Assembly: GCF_007859755.1 (NCBI RefSeq)
Contig: NZ_SJPF01000001.1
Location: 372,001 to 436,000 of the forward strand
Source: Blastopirellula retiformator
GTDB taxonomy: Bacteria > Planctomycetota > Planctomycetia > Pirellulales > Pirellulaceae
Reading direction: 5' to 3'
DNA length: 64,000 nt
Positions within the stretch are counted from its first letter, which is position 1, and each line of letters opens with the position of its first letter. Positions 35,448 through 45,174 of the stretch are shown here, one piece after another. Below the pieces are notes generated by a model. That model searched no databases, was not told the DNA's origin, and saw only the letters and a list, made by a program, of their open reading frames with translations. The translations under genes were made by a program, and so were the position numbers.

Positions 35448-35489
35448 TTTTTCCCGTACGAACCAATTGGGACGATCTCTCTACCAGCC

Positions 35490-36020
35490 ATGAATATTCA
35501 ATCCTGGGGCTCCGCCGTAAAGCGACTCCTTGGTGAGCTGCAAGAAATTGACTTTGGAACCCCCTTGGGCGAAAACGTCCTGCATGATCCGCAGCCAGCG
35601 GACCAAGTGCAAACAGGGATCGATCAGCTTGGCCTGCAAGATGGCAAGAAGCTGATTGAATTCTATTCGTATTGCGACGGGCTCAGCTGGCCCGACGTGC
35701 ATGTCGGCTATTTTCTGTCGCCGCTGGCCCGACTGACCGAGACGCAGGCCGGGGATCCGACGGCCATCGTCGGCGGATCGAACGCCGGCGACGTCCAGTT
35801 GCTGGGCAGCGACGGCGACGGTCGGATATTCGTCATGCGGAAGGAAGAGCAGGACGTGCTGGTGCTGCCGCCTGGTGAGATCGTCGACGGCAAATACGAC
35901 GACTCCGCCGATCAAGCGGTGTGGGTCGCTATCGACCTGAAGACCTTCCTGGTGATGCTGCATGACGATCTGAAGGCGGTCGTGCTTGATACGCCTGACC
36001 ACAGCTTCCTCGGCAGCTAA
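35490..36020 (+). CDS. SUKH-superfamily (SMI1/KNR4) protein
   Basis: The 176-residue protein shows the SUKH layout: a helical start, then KKLIEFYSYCDGLSWPDVHV (family pattern: L.efy...nG), a beta-rich core with TETQAGDPTAIVGGSNAGDV and GDGRIFVMRKE, and a terminal helix FKTFLVML-like. SUKH proteins bind diverse partners and are a large class of immunity proteins against polymorphic contact-dependent toxins. No toxin gene lies within view, so this may be an orphan immunity protein or a housekeeping member. Confidence 0.7.
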   Translation: MNIQSWGSAVKRLLGELQEIDFGTPLGENVLHDPQPADQVQTGIDQLGLQDGKKLIEFYSYCDGLSWPDVHVGYFLSPLARLTETQAGDPTAIVGGSNAGDVQLLGSDGDGRIFVMRKEEQDVLVLPPGEIVDGKYDDSADQAVWVAIDLKTFLVMLHDDLKAVVLDTPDHSFLGS

Positions 36021-36277
36021 CTCGCTTGCGCCTAATTCTCCAGCGGATCGCTCGCCGCCAGATGCGGTCGGGCGACCGTTGTTTTCGCTATTTTCGGGCC
36101 CGGCCTGCGCGGACAATTCGCCATAACTTGATGGGGCTGACCGCATTTTGAAGCATTAATGCTCGCGTCTACAGGGCGAAAGCTACGTTCTCTCAAGCGA
36201 TTGGAAATCCGCGGGCGTCATTGATTCCGCTCGACGGAAGAAACACTCGGTAAGACCAAACGTTGTGAGCGAGTGAA

Positions 36278-37855
36278 ATGATTGGGACCCTGCGACTAAA
36301 CCTACCGGATCTGGATCAGGATGAGCGAGCCGAATTTGCGCGTCGTCAGCGCGAGCTGGATGGCCGCCTGAATCGCCTGTTCGCGGTGCTGCTGATCGTG
36401 CAATGCGTTATCGCCGTTGCGGCGGCCATTTGGCTGACGCCGCTAACGTGGAGCGGCGCCGAAAGCGGCGTGCATGCCCATGTCTGGGGCAGCGTGGCGC
36501 TCGGCGGACTGCTCGGAGTCTTTCCGGCCTATCTCGGTTGGTTTCACTCCCAAAATCCAATGACTCGGTATGTCGTCTCGGTCGCCCAGGTGGGGTTCTC
36601 GGGATTGTTGATTCATATCTCCGGCGGTCGGCTGGAAGTTCACTTCCACGTTTTCGCGTCGCTGGCGTTCTTGACGCTGTATCGCGATCCGTGGACGGTG
36701 CTGTTGGCGACGGTTGTTGTGGCGGTTGATCACCTGGCCCGGGCGATTTTTTGGCCGCAATCGATCTTCGGCGTTTCTGACCCGGCGGTGCTGCGGGCCT
36801 TGGAACATGCAATGTGGGTGGTCATCGAAGACGCGGTGCTGTTGGTCGGTATCGCCCAGGCTCGCCAAGAAGCGGCCAACGCGGTGAAGCAGCACATCAC
36901 CGTCGAAAGCTCTCACGCGATGCTGCGCAGCGCTATCGACCAGTTAAGCTCGGTCCTCGACAAAGCGGCGCATGGCGATCTCAGCGCCAACGTTCCGGCG
37001 ACCGAAGACCCGCTGGTGCGGCGGCTAAGCGACGACGTCCAACAAACGCTCGATTCGTGGAGATCGGTGATCCAACAGGTCTCCGGCACGGTCCGCGACG
37101 TGACCGCCAGTTCGTCGACGCTGCAAGAAAATTCGACCCTGTTGGCCGCAGGCATCCAAAATCAAGCCGAGGCGTTCTTGGCGATCGAACAGTCGCTGAC
37201 CTCGCTCAGCCAATCGATTCAAGAAATTCGCCAGCACAGCGAACTGGTCGGCAATTCGGCCAGCAAGGCGTCGCAGGTCGCCCAGCAGGGAGAACAGGCG
37301 CTACACGAGTCGGAACGTTCGATGCAGGACATTCAAAATAGCTCAAGCAAGATGGCGGCCGCGATTAGCGTGATTCAAGAGCTGGCCGAACAAACCAATC
37401 TGCTGGCGCTCAATGCGACGATCGAAGCGGCCCGGGCCGGCGAAGCGGGCAAAGGTTTCGCCGTCGTCGCCGGAGAAGTGAAACAACTGGCCCAGCGCAG
37501 CAACGATAGCGCCGACGAAATCAACAAGCTGATCGTCGAGTCGCAACAACGCGTGCAAGATGGCGTCAACGCCGGCGAGAAGACGAGCGTCTACTTCCGC
37601 GAAATCTGCGAAGCGGTGCAGGCCTCGCAAGGGGAAACCAGCGAGGTGATCGCCGTCACGCAAAACCAAACGCAAGTCGCCCAACGATTGCAGGCGGAAC
37701 TGCTGCGACTACGCGACATCAGCAACCAAAACCAATCGAGCGGCAATCAACTGTCGACCGAAGGGGACCAGCTAGAAGCCCTGGCCCAGGCGCTGAACGA
37801 ATGCGTCGGGATCTTTAAGACGGGCGAGCGGTCGGAGTTGACGACGGCGGTCTAG
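36278..37855 (+). CDS. Methyl-accepting chemotaxis-like receptor with HFHVF membrane sensor
   Basis: The 525-residue protein has an N-terminal membrane domain of about six helices (residues 33-200) containing the motif [20 protein letters not shown] and a later [11 protein letters not shown]; this histidine-bearing domain is known from sensor kinases and cyclases whose ligand is unclear. A linker (about 225-260) resembles HAMP only loosely. The signalling domain (about 270-500) contains the receptor tip [20 protein letters not shown] and [18 protein letters not shown], which contacts CheA and CheW. There is no large periplasmic domain. It is a stand-alone gene, with no che genes nearby. Confidence 0.9.
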   Translation: MIGTLRLNLPDLDQDERAEFARRQRELDGRLNRLFAVLLIVQCVIAVAAAIWLTPLTWSGAESGVHAHVWGSVALGGLLGVFPAYLGWFHSQNPMTRYVVSVAQVGFSGLLIHISGGRLEVHFHVFASLAFLTLYRDPWTVLLATVVVAVDHLARAIFWPQSIFGVSDPAVLRALEHAMWVVIEDAVLLVGIAQARQEAANAVKQHITVESSHAMLRSAIDQLSSVLDKAAHGDLSANVPATEDPLVRRLSDDVQQTLDSWRSVIQQVSGTVRDVTASSSTLQENSTLLAAGIQNQAEAFLAIEQSLTSLSQSIQEIRQHSELVGNSASKASQVAQQGEQALHESERSMQDIQNSSSKMAAAISVIQELAEQTNLLALNATIEAARAGEAGKGFAVVAGEVKQLAQRSNDSADEINKLIVESQQRVQDGVNAGEKTSVYFREICEAVQASQGETSEVIAVTQNQTQVAQRLQAELLRLRDISNQNQSSGNQLSTEGDQLEALAQALNECVGIFKTGERSELTTAV

Positions 37856-37898
37856 CAGAGTGGTTTTCGTTGCCTGCGCGACTGGTGGGATTCCGGCG

Positions 37899-39464
37899 CT
37901 ACGGCTGCACAGGCTTAGCCGGGGTGATGCGAAGCGACTTCAGTTCGGCCTGGACGTCGCCGCCAGAATCTTGAAGCCTGGCAAGTGGGATGCGAATGGC
38001 GTCCGCTCCATCGGCGGTCGCCAGATTGCTTTTCATCAGCGAGATATTTTTGATCGTGGCCAGTGACGCCAAAGATCGCTTGGTCGCCGGTCCGCCTGAG
38101 ATCCTCACCGATTCGAGATGCGGATGATTCTCCAGCAGCGCGATGCCGGCGTCTCCGACGTTGGTTTCTCTCAGCGATAAGTGCTTTATTTGATCGATCT
38201 GCGCGATGTGGAGCATAGCCTGGTCGGTGATCTCGGCGCCTTCCAGTTGCAAGACTTCCAGATTCGAAAGTGACGCTAGTTTTTGCATCAACGCTTCGTC
38301 AACGCCGCTCTCCTCCAGGGACAAATTGGTAAGCGTCTTTATCTGGGCGAGCGCGTCGAGCGAGCGTGGCGGCACGTCGCAACGCGAAAGGGAAAGGTAC
38401 TTCAGGTTGGGGATGGCTGCGATTTCTTCGATGGCGGTCGCCGACAGATCGACTCCGATTAGCGTCAAGATTTGCAGCACGGGCCACCGGCCAGAGAGGT
38501 TGCCGTCCTGTCCACCGAAACTGTCCAGATCCACCATTCCCAGCGAGAGACATTCGAGCCGCGGGTGACGCCCCCAATGCGTCAAGTTCGTTTCGTCGAC
38601 ATTCGGACTTGGTATGCGTTCGCCATCGATACGTCGCCCCAAGACGGGGAAGATGGTCAGCCGCGTCAGGTTCGGCATCTGCTGGAACCGGTCGAGCGAG
38701 CGTGGATCGAAATCACACTGCTGGAGTGAGACGTCGCATAATACGTCGATTTCGGCAATTGCCTCTAGCGAGCGATCCGAGAGCTCGAAGCTCATCAGGT
38801 TCAACTCCTCCAGGCGTGGCCACGATTGCAGACTGACGTGGAACTCTTCCAAAGGAAGTCGAATGTCAGACGCTGGATCGTCACGGTTCAAACTCTCCTT
38901 GTCGAGGATGGCAAACGCCTTGTCGGTCGGGCTTTGATAGTCGGAGAATTCGAGTTCCTTCAAGTTCGCCAAGGTGTTGATTTGGCGGAGCTCGCTCGGC
39001 GTCAGCTTTCCTCCCCCAATGTGGAGTTGCTCGACGGAGCGCAGCCGTGAAAACGTGGCCTGGTTTTCCGAGCCTTGATAGTGGAACAGCTTGAGAACCT
39101 TCAAGTCGAGCAAGTTGTCGAGCGCTTGCCATTCTTGGTCATCGAGTTGAATTGACTGACCGTATACGGGAGCTTGAAGCGACAATCCCGATTGGGGCAG
39201 ATAGAGCCGACCGCGAACGAGTTCGCTCCACTTGGGCGGCGAGTGATTCCAACGACCATTGACGCTGTTCCAGGTCGTATCAAATCTGGTTCGCAAATGC
39301 TCGGCCGCCGCCTGATCTCGATCATGCCGCAGCTTCTCGCTGCCGATCCACGCAAACAGCGCCGCCAGGATCGGCGTTACGATCAACAGCGTGCGCAGCG
39401 AGAACCGTAGCCGCCGGCGGGGCGGTGGGGCAGTTGTGCTTGTAGACGGTTCTTCGGTTTTCAT
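37899..39464 (-). CDS. Leucine-rich-repeat membrane protein, paralogue A
   Basis: The 521-residue protein starts with a Pro-rich tail, the [20 protein letters not shown] membrane segment (about 16-40) and then about a dozen leucine-rich repeats (for example ATAIEEIAAIPNLKYLSLSR and LTNLSLEESGVDEALMQKLA). The N-terminus is cytoplasmic and the repeats probably lie outside the inner membrane. It is 29 bases downstream of a closely related gene on the same strand; the first 60 residues are almost the same in both. Function unknown; LRR domains usually bind proteins. Confidence 0.8.
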   Translation of the reverse strand: MKTEEPSTSTTAPPPRRRLRFSLRTLLIVTPILAALFAWIGSEKLRHDRDQAAAEHLRTRFDTTWNSVNGRWNHSPPKWSELVRGRLYLPQSGLSLQAPVYGQSIQLDDQEWQALDNLLDLKVLKLFHYQGSENQATFSRLRSVEQLHIGGGKLTPSELRQINTLANLKELEFSDYQSPTDKAFAILDKESLNRDDPASDIRLPLEEFHVSLQSWPRLEELNLMSFELSDRSLEAIAEIDVLCDVSLQQCDFDPRSLDRFQQMPNLTRLTIFPVLGRRIDGERIPSPNVDETNLTHWGRHPRLECLSLGMVDLDSFGGQDGNLSGRWPVLQILTLIGVDLSATAIEEIAAIPNLKYLSLSRCDVPPRSLDALAQIKTLTNLSLEESGVDEALMQKLASLSNLEVLQLEGAEITDQAMLHIAQIDQIKHLSLRETNVGDAGIALLENHPHLESVRISGGPATKRSLASLATIKNISLMKSNLATADGADAIRIPLARLQDSGGDVQAELKSLRITPAKPVQP

Positions 39465-39492
39465 GTTTGGGTTCGGTCGTCAATTGGCGATG

Positions 39493-41037
39493 CTACGGTT
39501 GCGGCTGCACCGGAACTGCCGGGGTGACGCCCAGGTGCGTCAGCCACGCGCCGGGGTCTTTGCCTGTGGACTCGCGCCATAAGAGGGGCTGTAGCAGGTT
39601 TTCATTCACGCCGGTCTCTTTGAACTCACATTCGCTGAACTTCAATGACGGAATCCGGAGGATCGACGCCAGCGAGCGGTTAGTCACCGGGCTGCTCGTG
39701 ACGCTCAAACGCTTTAGCGTCGGGTGGTTCTCGAGCCGGGCGATTCCCCGGTCGGTGACTTGGGTGTCGCGGAGCGTCAGGCTGGTTAAGCCTCGGATCT
39801 CCACGATGCGCAACATCGCCTGATCGTCGATTTGCTCGCCGCTAAAAACGATCGGGGAATTCGCATCGAACGCCATTAGACTCGTGACGTATTCCTCGGC
39901 CGTCGATTTCTTGCCCCGTAGTTTTTGCAGCAGCACGCCGGCTAGCGGAATATCTTCGACAGCGTTGATTTCGCAGGTCGTTCCCCCCAGCGAAAGCGTC
40001 GTCAGCTGGGGCATCGCCACGATTTCACGGATCGCTCTCGGGGACAGTGTGCTGTGACTGATGGAGAGCGTGCTCAAGCTGGGCCAACGCTTGGCGAGTT
40101 TCTGTCCGCGGCCCCCAAATCCGTCGAGCTGCTCGAAACTGGAGACATGGAGAATTTCTAGTCGCTTCATCCGTCCCCAAGCGGCGAGCGTCTGCTGGTC
40201 GGCGTTGCCTCCCAGCACCAACTGGTCATCGATCCGGCGATTGTTGGGCCAGAGGTGGAGTTCCGTCAAATTGGGAAGGTCCGCCAGTTGGTCGAGCGAA
40301 CGGGGATCAAATTCGCTGTTGGCGAGCCAGAGCGATTGCAGGTTCTCCATTTGGGAGATCGCCGCCAACGATTGGTCCGATAGCAGCACGCTGGTAAGCC
40401 GGAGCGTCTCCATTTGCGGCCACGAACCAGGCGCGATCGCCAGCGCCAACGGGGCAAATAGTCGGGCATCTTCACGAGGATCGAGACCTTGGCGGTACTC
40501 TCTTCGCTCGTTGTCGGAGATCTCGAAACGGGTTAGTCGCTTCAGTTCGGTAATCTGACGAAAATCGTCAGGCGTCAATTCGCAATCGTCCAGTTCGAGT
40601 CGGTCCAGCATCGCAAGTCGCGAGAAGGTTTCCCCTGGAAAGCGGTTCTGCATGTTCTTCAAGCCGAGCCTTTCCAGGGCGGTCAGGTTGCCAAGGGCCT
40701 TCCAGTCGGCCTCGTCCAGCTGGCCCGGCTGCTCAAAGCTTGTTCCTTTGACCAGCAGACGCGTCTTGGGTAGATACAGCCGACCACGAACGAGATCCGT
40801 ATTGCTGGTCGGGAAAACGTTCAAGCGTCCATTCTCCCGGCTCCAAGTCGTGGCAAAATGGGCGCGAAGATGCTCCGCCGCCGCTTGATCCTGATCGAAC
40901 CGCAGCGTCTCGCGACCGATCCACGCAAACAACGCCGCTAAGATCGGCGTGACAATCAACAGCGTGCGCAGCGAGAACCGCAGCCGCCGGCGGGGCTGTG
41001 GTGCGGTTGGTGAAGCGGGCGGATCGGTGGTTTCCAT
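39493..41037 (-). CDS. Leucine-rich-repeat membrane protein, paralogue B
   Basis: The frame is open from 41151, but comparison with paralogue A puts the start at the ATG at 41037 ([10 protein letters not shown]), giving 514 residues. It has the same Pro-rich tail, [20 protein letters not shown] helix and [17 protein letters not shown] block, then leucine-rich repeats ([40 protein letters not shown]). The final repeats diverge most from paralogue A. The tandem pair looks like a local duplication. A truncated DUF1559 gene lies immediately upstream on the same strand. Confidence 0.8.
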   Translation of the reverse strand: METTDPPASPTAPQPRRRLRFSLRTLLIVTPILAALFAWIGRETLRFDQDQAAAEHLRAHFATTWSRENGRLNVFPTSNTDLVRGRLYLPKTRLLVKGTSFEQPGQLDEADWKALGNLTALERLGLKNMQNRFPGETFSRLAMLDRLELDDCELTPDDFRQITELKRLTRFEISDNERREYRQGLDPREDARLFAPLALAIAPGSWPQMETLRLTSVLLSDQSLAAISQMENLQSLWLANSEFDPRSLDQLADLPNLTELHLWPNNRRIDDQLVLGGNADQQTLAAWGRMKRLEILHVSSFEQLDGFGGRGQKLAKRWPSLSTLSISHSTLSPRAIREIVAMPQLTTLSLGGTTCEINAVEDIPLAGVLLQKLRGKKSTAEEYVTSLMAFDANSPIVFSGEQIDDQAMLRIVEIRGLTSLTLRDTQVTDRGIARLENHPTLKRLSVTSSPVTNRSLASILRIPSLKFSECEFKETGVNENLLQPLLWRESTGKDPGAWLTHLGVTPAVPVQPQP

Positions 41038-41189
41038 GGCTTGCATCTTCCCCGATGGGTGGGACAAACGCAAAAGAAATCGCTGGCAAATAACTCTCGC
41101 AGAATCCTGCCAAAAAAGTCTTTGCAAACGTGTTGGCCCGGGTGATACCATGAGACATCAACCGCCCCGCTGAGACTTCCCGCCTTGCT

Positions 41190-41812
41190 TTCCTTCTAAC
41201 GGTGATGGCACGATCGATGGTTCGAGCTCTTGCGCTGGCGCTGCCGCTGCAAGCGGCGTGCAGAGTCGCATCGAAAATGGTGGGATCGCCGCCACCTTGG
41301 CACGCCAAGTAGTTGAGCGTCGGCGTGTCGCCGCTGGAGAGAGGATCGGACGGGCACTGGTACTTCTTCGGCGGCTGCGCTTGCCATTGTTTGTTGGGCG
41401 AAGAGCAACTGTCGGTGAAGGGGGGAAAGATTCGAGTGAAGTCGAACTTGTCGTAAAGCGGGCCTTCTTCCATGGACGGCAAAATCATCACCGTCCATGG
41501 CGCCCAGACTTGATTGCATTCCGACGTCGATCCGCTCATCGGCTGACCGCCGGCGGTGCAGGTGACATGTCCGCTGAAGGCGCCGGCCGGAAATCGCAAA
41601 TGGGGGTCGTGGTAGTTGTGCAGCGCTAGACCGATCTGCTTTAGATTGTTGGTGCAAGACATCCGCCGTGCCGCCTCGCGGGCTTGCTGCACCGCTGGCA
41701 ACAGTAGCGCGATCAAGACGCCGATGATGGCGATGACGACGAGTAGCTCGACCAGCGTGAAACCGGCGCGCAGGCGACGTGCCGCTGGCTCAACAAACAG
41801 GGATGAGTGCAT
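41190..41812 (-). pseudogene. 3'-truncated DUF1559 gene
   Basis: From the ATG at 41812 the frame encodes a good DUF1559 start: a prepilin leader [32 protein letters not shown] and [14 protein letters not shown], then normal sequence to about [20 protein letters not shown]. After roughly residue 190 the family pattern stops and the frame runs on as Arg-rich sequence through the start of the LRR gene (stop at 40733). The C-terminal half, including the HPGG...DGSV signature, is missing. The boundary given is approximate. It is probably a decayed copy; expression of the N-terminal fragment cannot be excluded. Confidence 0.65.
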
Positions 41813-42075
41813 GGCATTCGAACTCCAAAAGAGAGGAATGCCTGAGGCGATGGTAGGAGAAAAGTATTTGGCGAGTGCGCCTCAGGGCTAATCGTAGGAA
41901 ACTTGGAGAAGCATGATGTGGGCTTTCCAAGTAAAGCCGATTCGCCCAGGCCGGGCAATTGAAATCGCTCGGAAAAACTCGAGTGAAACGCACATCAAAT
42001 GGAAAGAAGTTATGCGCAGTAGATGAACAACGAGTGTCGAATATCCAACGTCTAGTCGACGTAACGTTCGTTTAA

Positions 42076-43107
42076 CTACGGCATGATCTGCTGCGTGATG
42101 CAGTGATAGGCGCCGAGTCCCCAGACCAGGTCGAGCGCCGGAAGGGGTGCGATCTGACGATCGGGGAAGCAGCGTCGCATCACTTCGACCGCAGTTTCAT
42201 CAGCCGGGTCTTCAAACTGCGGCACGATCACGACGCCATTGGCGATGTAGAAGTTGCAGTAGCAGGCCGGGATCCGCTGCTCGCCGACAAACTTCGGCTG
42301 CGGCATCGGCAGTTTGATGACTTCAAACGGCTGGCCATGCTGATCGGTCATCTCTTCTAGGCGAGCAAAGTTCTCGGCGAGCGGCTCATGGTTTTCGTCG
42401 GCGGGGTTTTCTTCAAAGGCGGCGACGATCCGATTGGGCGCGACGAACCGGGCCAGTTCGTCGATGTGCCCGTCGGTGTCGTCCCCGACAATGCCGCGAC
42501 CGAGCCACAGCCCTTTATCAGCGCACAGATAGTCGCGCAGGTAACGCTCCATGTCGGCGCGATCAAGCTGCGGATTGCGGTTTGGATTCAACAGGCACTC
42601 TTCCGTCGTCAGGATGACGCCGGCGCCGTTTCCTTCGACGGCGCCTCCTTCAAGGATGATGCCGGGCTCAAAGTAGGGAACGTCCAAGTTGGCGAGCAGC
42701 CGCTGGGCCGACGCGTCATCGGCGTCCCATGGCGGATACTTACCGCCCCACGCGTTATACCGCCAATCGAGCGCCGCGCGAGGTTGGCCGCTGGGCGCCG
42801 ACAGGAAGATCGGCCCATGGTCGCGGGCCCACGCGTCGTTGGTTGCGATGTCATGCAGGGTGACGTTCGGTAGGTCGCCGACCAATCGCTGCGCTTCGGC
42901 CAGCGCTTCGCCGGCGGCTTGAATGTGGACTGGCTCATACTTGGACAAGGTTTGCACCAGCCGCTGATAGACGAGCGGAATCGGCGCGAACTTGTCGGGC
43001 CAGCTGTCGCGGTTGTGGGGCCACGACAACAGCGTCCCGGCATGCGGTTCCCATTCGGCGGGCCAACGATAGCCACGCTGGCGCGGCGTTCCTGTAAGCT
43101 TCGCCAT
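42076..43107 (-). CDS. aguA: Agmatine deiminase (peptidyl-arginine-deiminase family)
   Basis: The 343-residue protein has the guanidino-group-modifying enzyme signatures: PAEWEPHAGTLLSWPHNRD at the start, NDAWARDHGPIFL near residue 93, the EGGAVEGNG loop, GDDTDGHIDELARFV near 220 with the catalytic His and Asp residues, and the nucleophilic Cys in AYHCITQQ at residue 336. It converts agmatine to N-carbamoylputrescine with release of ammonia. Its start overlaps the stop of the upstream amidase gene by one base (TAATG), so the two are translationally coupled and form the agmatine route to putrescine. Confidence 0.93.
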   Translation of the reverse strand: MAKLTGTPRQRGYRWPAEWEPHAGTLLSWPHNRDSWPDKFAPIPLVYQRLVQTLSKYEPVHIQAAGEALAEAQRLVGDLPNVTLHDIATNDAWARDHGPIFLSAPSGQPRAALDWRYNAWGGKYPPWDADDASAQRLLANLDVPYFEPGIILEGGAVEGNGAGVILTTEECLLNPNRNPQLDRADMERYLRDYLCADKGLWLGRGIVGDDTDGHIDELARFVAPNRIVAAFEENPADENHEPLAENFARLEEMTDQHGQPFEVIKLPMPQPKFVGEQRIPACYCNFYIANGVVIVPQFEDPADETAVEVMRRCFPDRQIAPLPALDLVWGLGAYHCITQQIMP

Positions 43108-44003
43108 TAGAGCGCGCCCTCGTCGAGGTACCGCTTCGTCAGGCCGCTATAGGCGTCGATCCGGCGATCACGCAGGAAGGGCCAATGGGTGCGGGCGAAG
43201 TCGATCTGGGCCAGGTTGCACTCGACGACCAAGATCTCTTCCTGATCATGCGAGCCGACCTTCAGTAGGTTGCCGTTGGGATCGCTGACGAACGAGTGTC
43301 CCCAAAATTCGATTGTTCCTTCCAGGCCGACCCGATTCGGGGCGCAGACGAAGACGCCATTGGCGATCGCATGGCTCCGCATCATCGTTTCCCAGGCCGA
43401 AACCTGGGCGTCGCCGTACTCGTCTTTCTCATCGACCAGCCAACCAATGGCGGTCGGGTAGAAGAGCATCTGGGCGCCGGTCAGCGCGGTCAGGCGAGCC
43501 GCTTCGGGGAACCACTGATCCCAACAGACGCAAACGCCGACCCGGCCGAACTTGGTTTGGAACGAGCGAAAGCCGAGATCGCCCGGCGTGAAGTAGAACT
43601 TCTCGTAGTAGTGGGGATCGTCGGGGATGTGCATCTTGCGATAGATGCCCAACTGCGTGCCGTCGGCGTCGAAGATGACGGCGGTGTTGTGGTAGAGACC
43701 TTCGGCCCGCTTCTCAAACAGCGAGGCGATGACGACCACGCCATGCTTGGCGGCGGCGGCCTGAACCGCTTCGCTGGCGGGGCCGGGGATCGGTTCGGCT
43801 TCCTGAAACTTCAGGTGGTCTTCTTCCTGGCAAGGATATTGCCCGGCGAACAACTCTTGCAGGCAGACGATGTTGGCGCCCAGCTTGGCCGCTTCTGCGA
43901 TCTTGGCGACCGCCTTGTCGACGTTCTCTTGCTTGACGGTCGAACAGGTCATCTGCACGATGGCGACGTTCACTTTTTCAGGGGCTTTGGCAGGCATGGT
44001 CAT
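43107..44003 (-). CDS. aguB: N-carbamoylputrescine amidase (nitrilase superfamily)
   Basis: The 298-residue cytoplasmic enzyme has the nitrilase catalytic triad: Glu50 (CLQELFAGQYP), Lys123 (YRKMHIPDDPHYYEKF) and Cys160 (GVCVCWDQWFPE). The sequence around these sites, including PNRVGLEGTIEFWGHSFV, is characteristic of AguB/CPA rather than other nitrilases. It hydrolyses N-carbamoylputrescine to putrescine, carbon dioxide and ammonia. The agmatine deiminase gene follows with a one-base overlap. ATG codons at 44003 and 43997 are both plausible starts. No arginine decarboxylase is seen in the window. Confidence 0.93.
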   Translation of the reverse strand: MTMPAKAPEKVNVAIVQMTCSTVKQENVDKAVAKIAEAAKLGANIVCLQELFAGQYPCQEEDHLKFQEAEPIPGPASEAVQAAAAKHGVVVIASLFEKRAEGLYHNTAVIFDADGTQLGIYRKMHIPDDPHYYEKFYFTPGDLGFRSFQTKFGRVGVCVCWDQWFPEAARLTALTGAQMLFYPTAIGWLVDEKDEYGDAQVSAWETMMRSHAIANGVFVCAPNRVGLEGTIEFWGHSFVSDPNGNLLKVGSHDQEEILVVECNLAQIDFARTHWPFLRDRRIDAYSGLTKRYLDEGAL

Positions 44004-44172
44004 CAGTTCGGGGCCTTGCGATTGGTAGCCAGCGGTTATGATTGGTCTGGAGAGCGGGAGCCTTGCTCTTCGCGCATCCCGCTTAATCGTACAACAGCGG
44101 GGAAAGCGGGAAAACTACCGCGGCCTGCGGTAAGAGACGATCAGGCCGGCTTGGCCGGAAAATGGCGAAAAA

Positions 44173-44688
44173 ATGGAGCTGGGAGAGGCCCTGACGCGCT
44201 GGACGATTCGCGCCGCACTGGTGCTGCTGGTTGTCTGCTGCGCCGGTCGACAGCTGGCGGGTGAGAATCGCCGGTGGCGCGCAATCGACCGATGTCTCTG
44301 GCCGCTCGGCTGCGGCTTGTTTCTGGCGCACATCGCCGCCGCGATCTATTTCTTTCATCATGGCAGCCAGGCCGAGGCATACGCCGACATCGCTCAGCAG
44401 ACGAAAGCGGTGTTGGGCGCCGCGGTTGGCGAAGGGCTGTACGTGAACTATCTGATGGCGATCATCTGGACCGTTGATGCGCTGTGGCTGATCGTGGCGC
44501 CGGTCGCCTATCGGCGCAGACCTGCTTGGATCGAAGCGGCGGTGCTCGGCTTCTTTCTGTTTATCGCGTTCAACGGAACGGTCATCTTCAAATCGGGCTG
44601 GCTACGCGCTAGTGGGATTGTTGGTGCGCTTGTCGTGGGGGCTGCGTATCTGTGGAATGCGACGCGACGTTCGAGCGATATTAGGTAG
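44173..44688 (+). CDS. Four-helix membrane protein of unknown function
   Basis: The 171-residue protein has about four predicted membrane helices (residues 12-26, 43-62, 93-113 and 122-140, with a possible fifth near 147-162) and a central loop with HHGSQAEAYADIAQQTKAVL. The start is an ATG with little upstream signal, and it is read divergently from the putrescine operon. No family is recognised. A 157-bp hairpin-rich element begins 112 bases after its stop. Confidence 0.6.
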   Translation: MELGEALTRWTIRAALVLLVVCCAGRQLAGENRRWRAIDRCLWPLGCGLFLAHIAAAIYFFHHGSQAEAYADIAQQTKAVLGAAVGEGLYVNYLMAIIWTVDALWLIVAPVAYRRRPAWIEAAVLGFFLFIAFNGTVIFKSGWLRASGIVGALVVGAAYLWNATRRSSDIR

Positions 44689-45174
44689 TCGAACTCGTTC
44701 GTTCGCGAGGAACGCCGAGTTCTATGTCGATCAAGACATTCTGCTCTGGTCACGAGGCGAAACTGGCGCTTTTGAGGTAGGAACCCCCGGACCTGTACCC
44801 TAGCTGCCTGTTGAAAAACGCCCTCGTGGCATTTTCCAACCTCGCCAGGCTCAGAGCATAGCTCTTCGCGGCTCGCAAAATAACGACTTACGTCGCTATT
44901 TTGGGATCGCATCCCTGCGATCCAGCAGCCCGTTGAGAAAATCAACGGACTGCTAGGTATGCAATCTAGCGAGTCGTTTGCGCACACAAACAGCAAGCGT
45001 CTCACCGCACACGCCCTTTATACTAATAGACCTGCTGACGAACCGTTCCGTTTCGCGATCCTCCCGCCCCGTTGTCGCGACTCCGATTCATCATCCCGGT
45101 TCGACTTGCGTCCCATCATGCGATCATAAGCGTTGCTATTATCTTTCGCATTCGTTCTGAAGGGACATGAAGCT
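44689..45174. other. Intergenic region containing a 157-bp mobile-like element
   Basis: Of these 486 bases, 44800-44956 is the repeated hairpin-rich element described separately. The rest has no coding sequence that looks real. The 3' part (44957-45174) probably contains the promoter of the following DUF1559 gene, with AGGGACATGAAGCT just before its start. Confidence 0.5.
44800..44956 (-). mobile_element. 157-bp CTAG-flanked hairpin-rich element, copy A
   Basis: This is the reverse complement of 57110-57266 with only three substitutions (at 44819, 44836 and 44866), 154 of 157 positions identical. Both ends carry CTAG. Imperfect terminal inverted repeats read CTAGCTGCCTGTTGA at the left end and, on the other strand, CTAGCAGTCCGTTGA at the right end. 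Five consecutive hairpins fill the element. It has no coding capacity. The form fits a MITE or other non-autonomous insertion element; CTAG at each end may be a target duplication. The strand given is chosen so that copy B is plus. Confidence 0.75.

Noticed and set aside
40733-41189. C-terminal half of the DUF1559 frame read through into the LRR gene
   Set aside because: This part is Arg-rich, lacks the HPGG...DGSV signature and overlaps a coding region whose frame is well supported by its paralogue.
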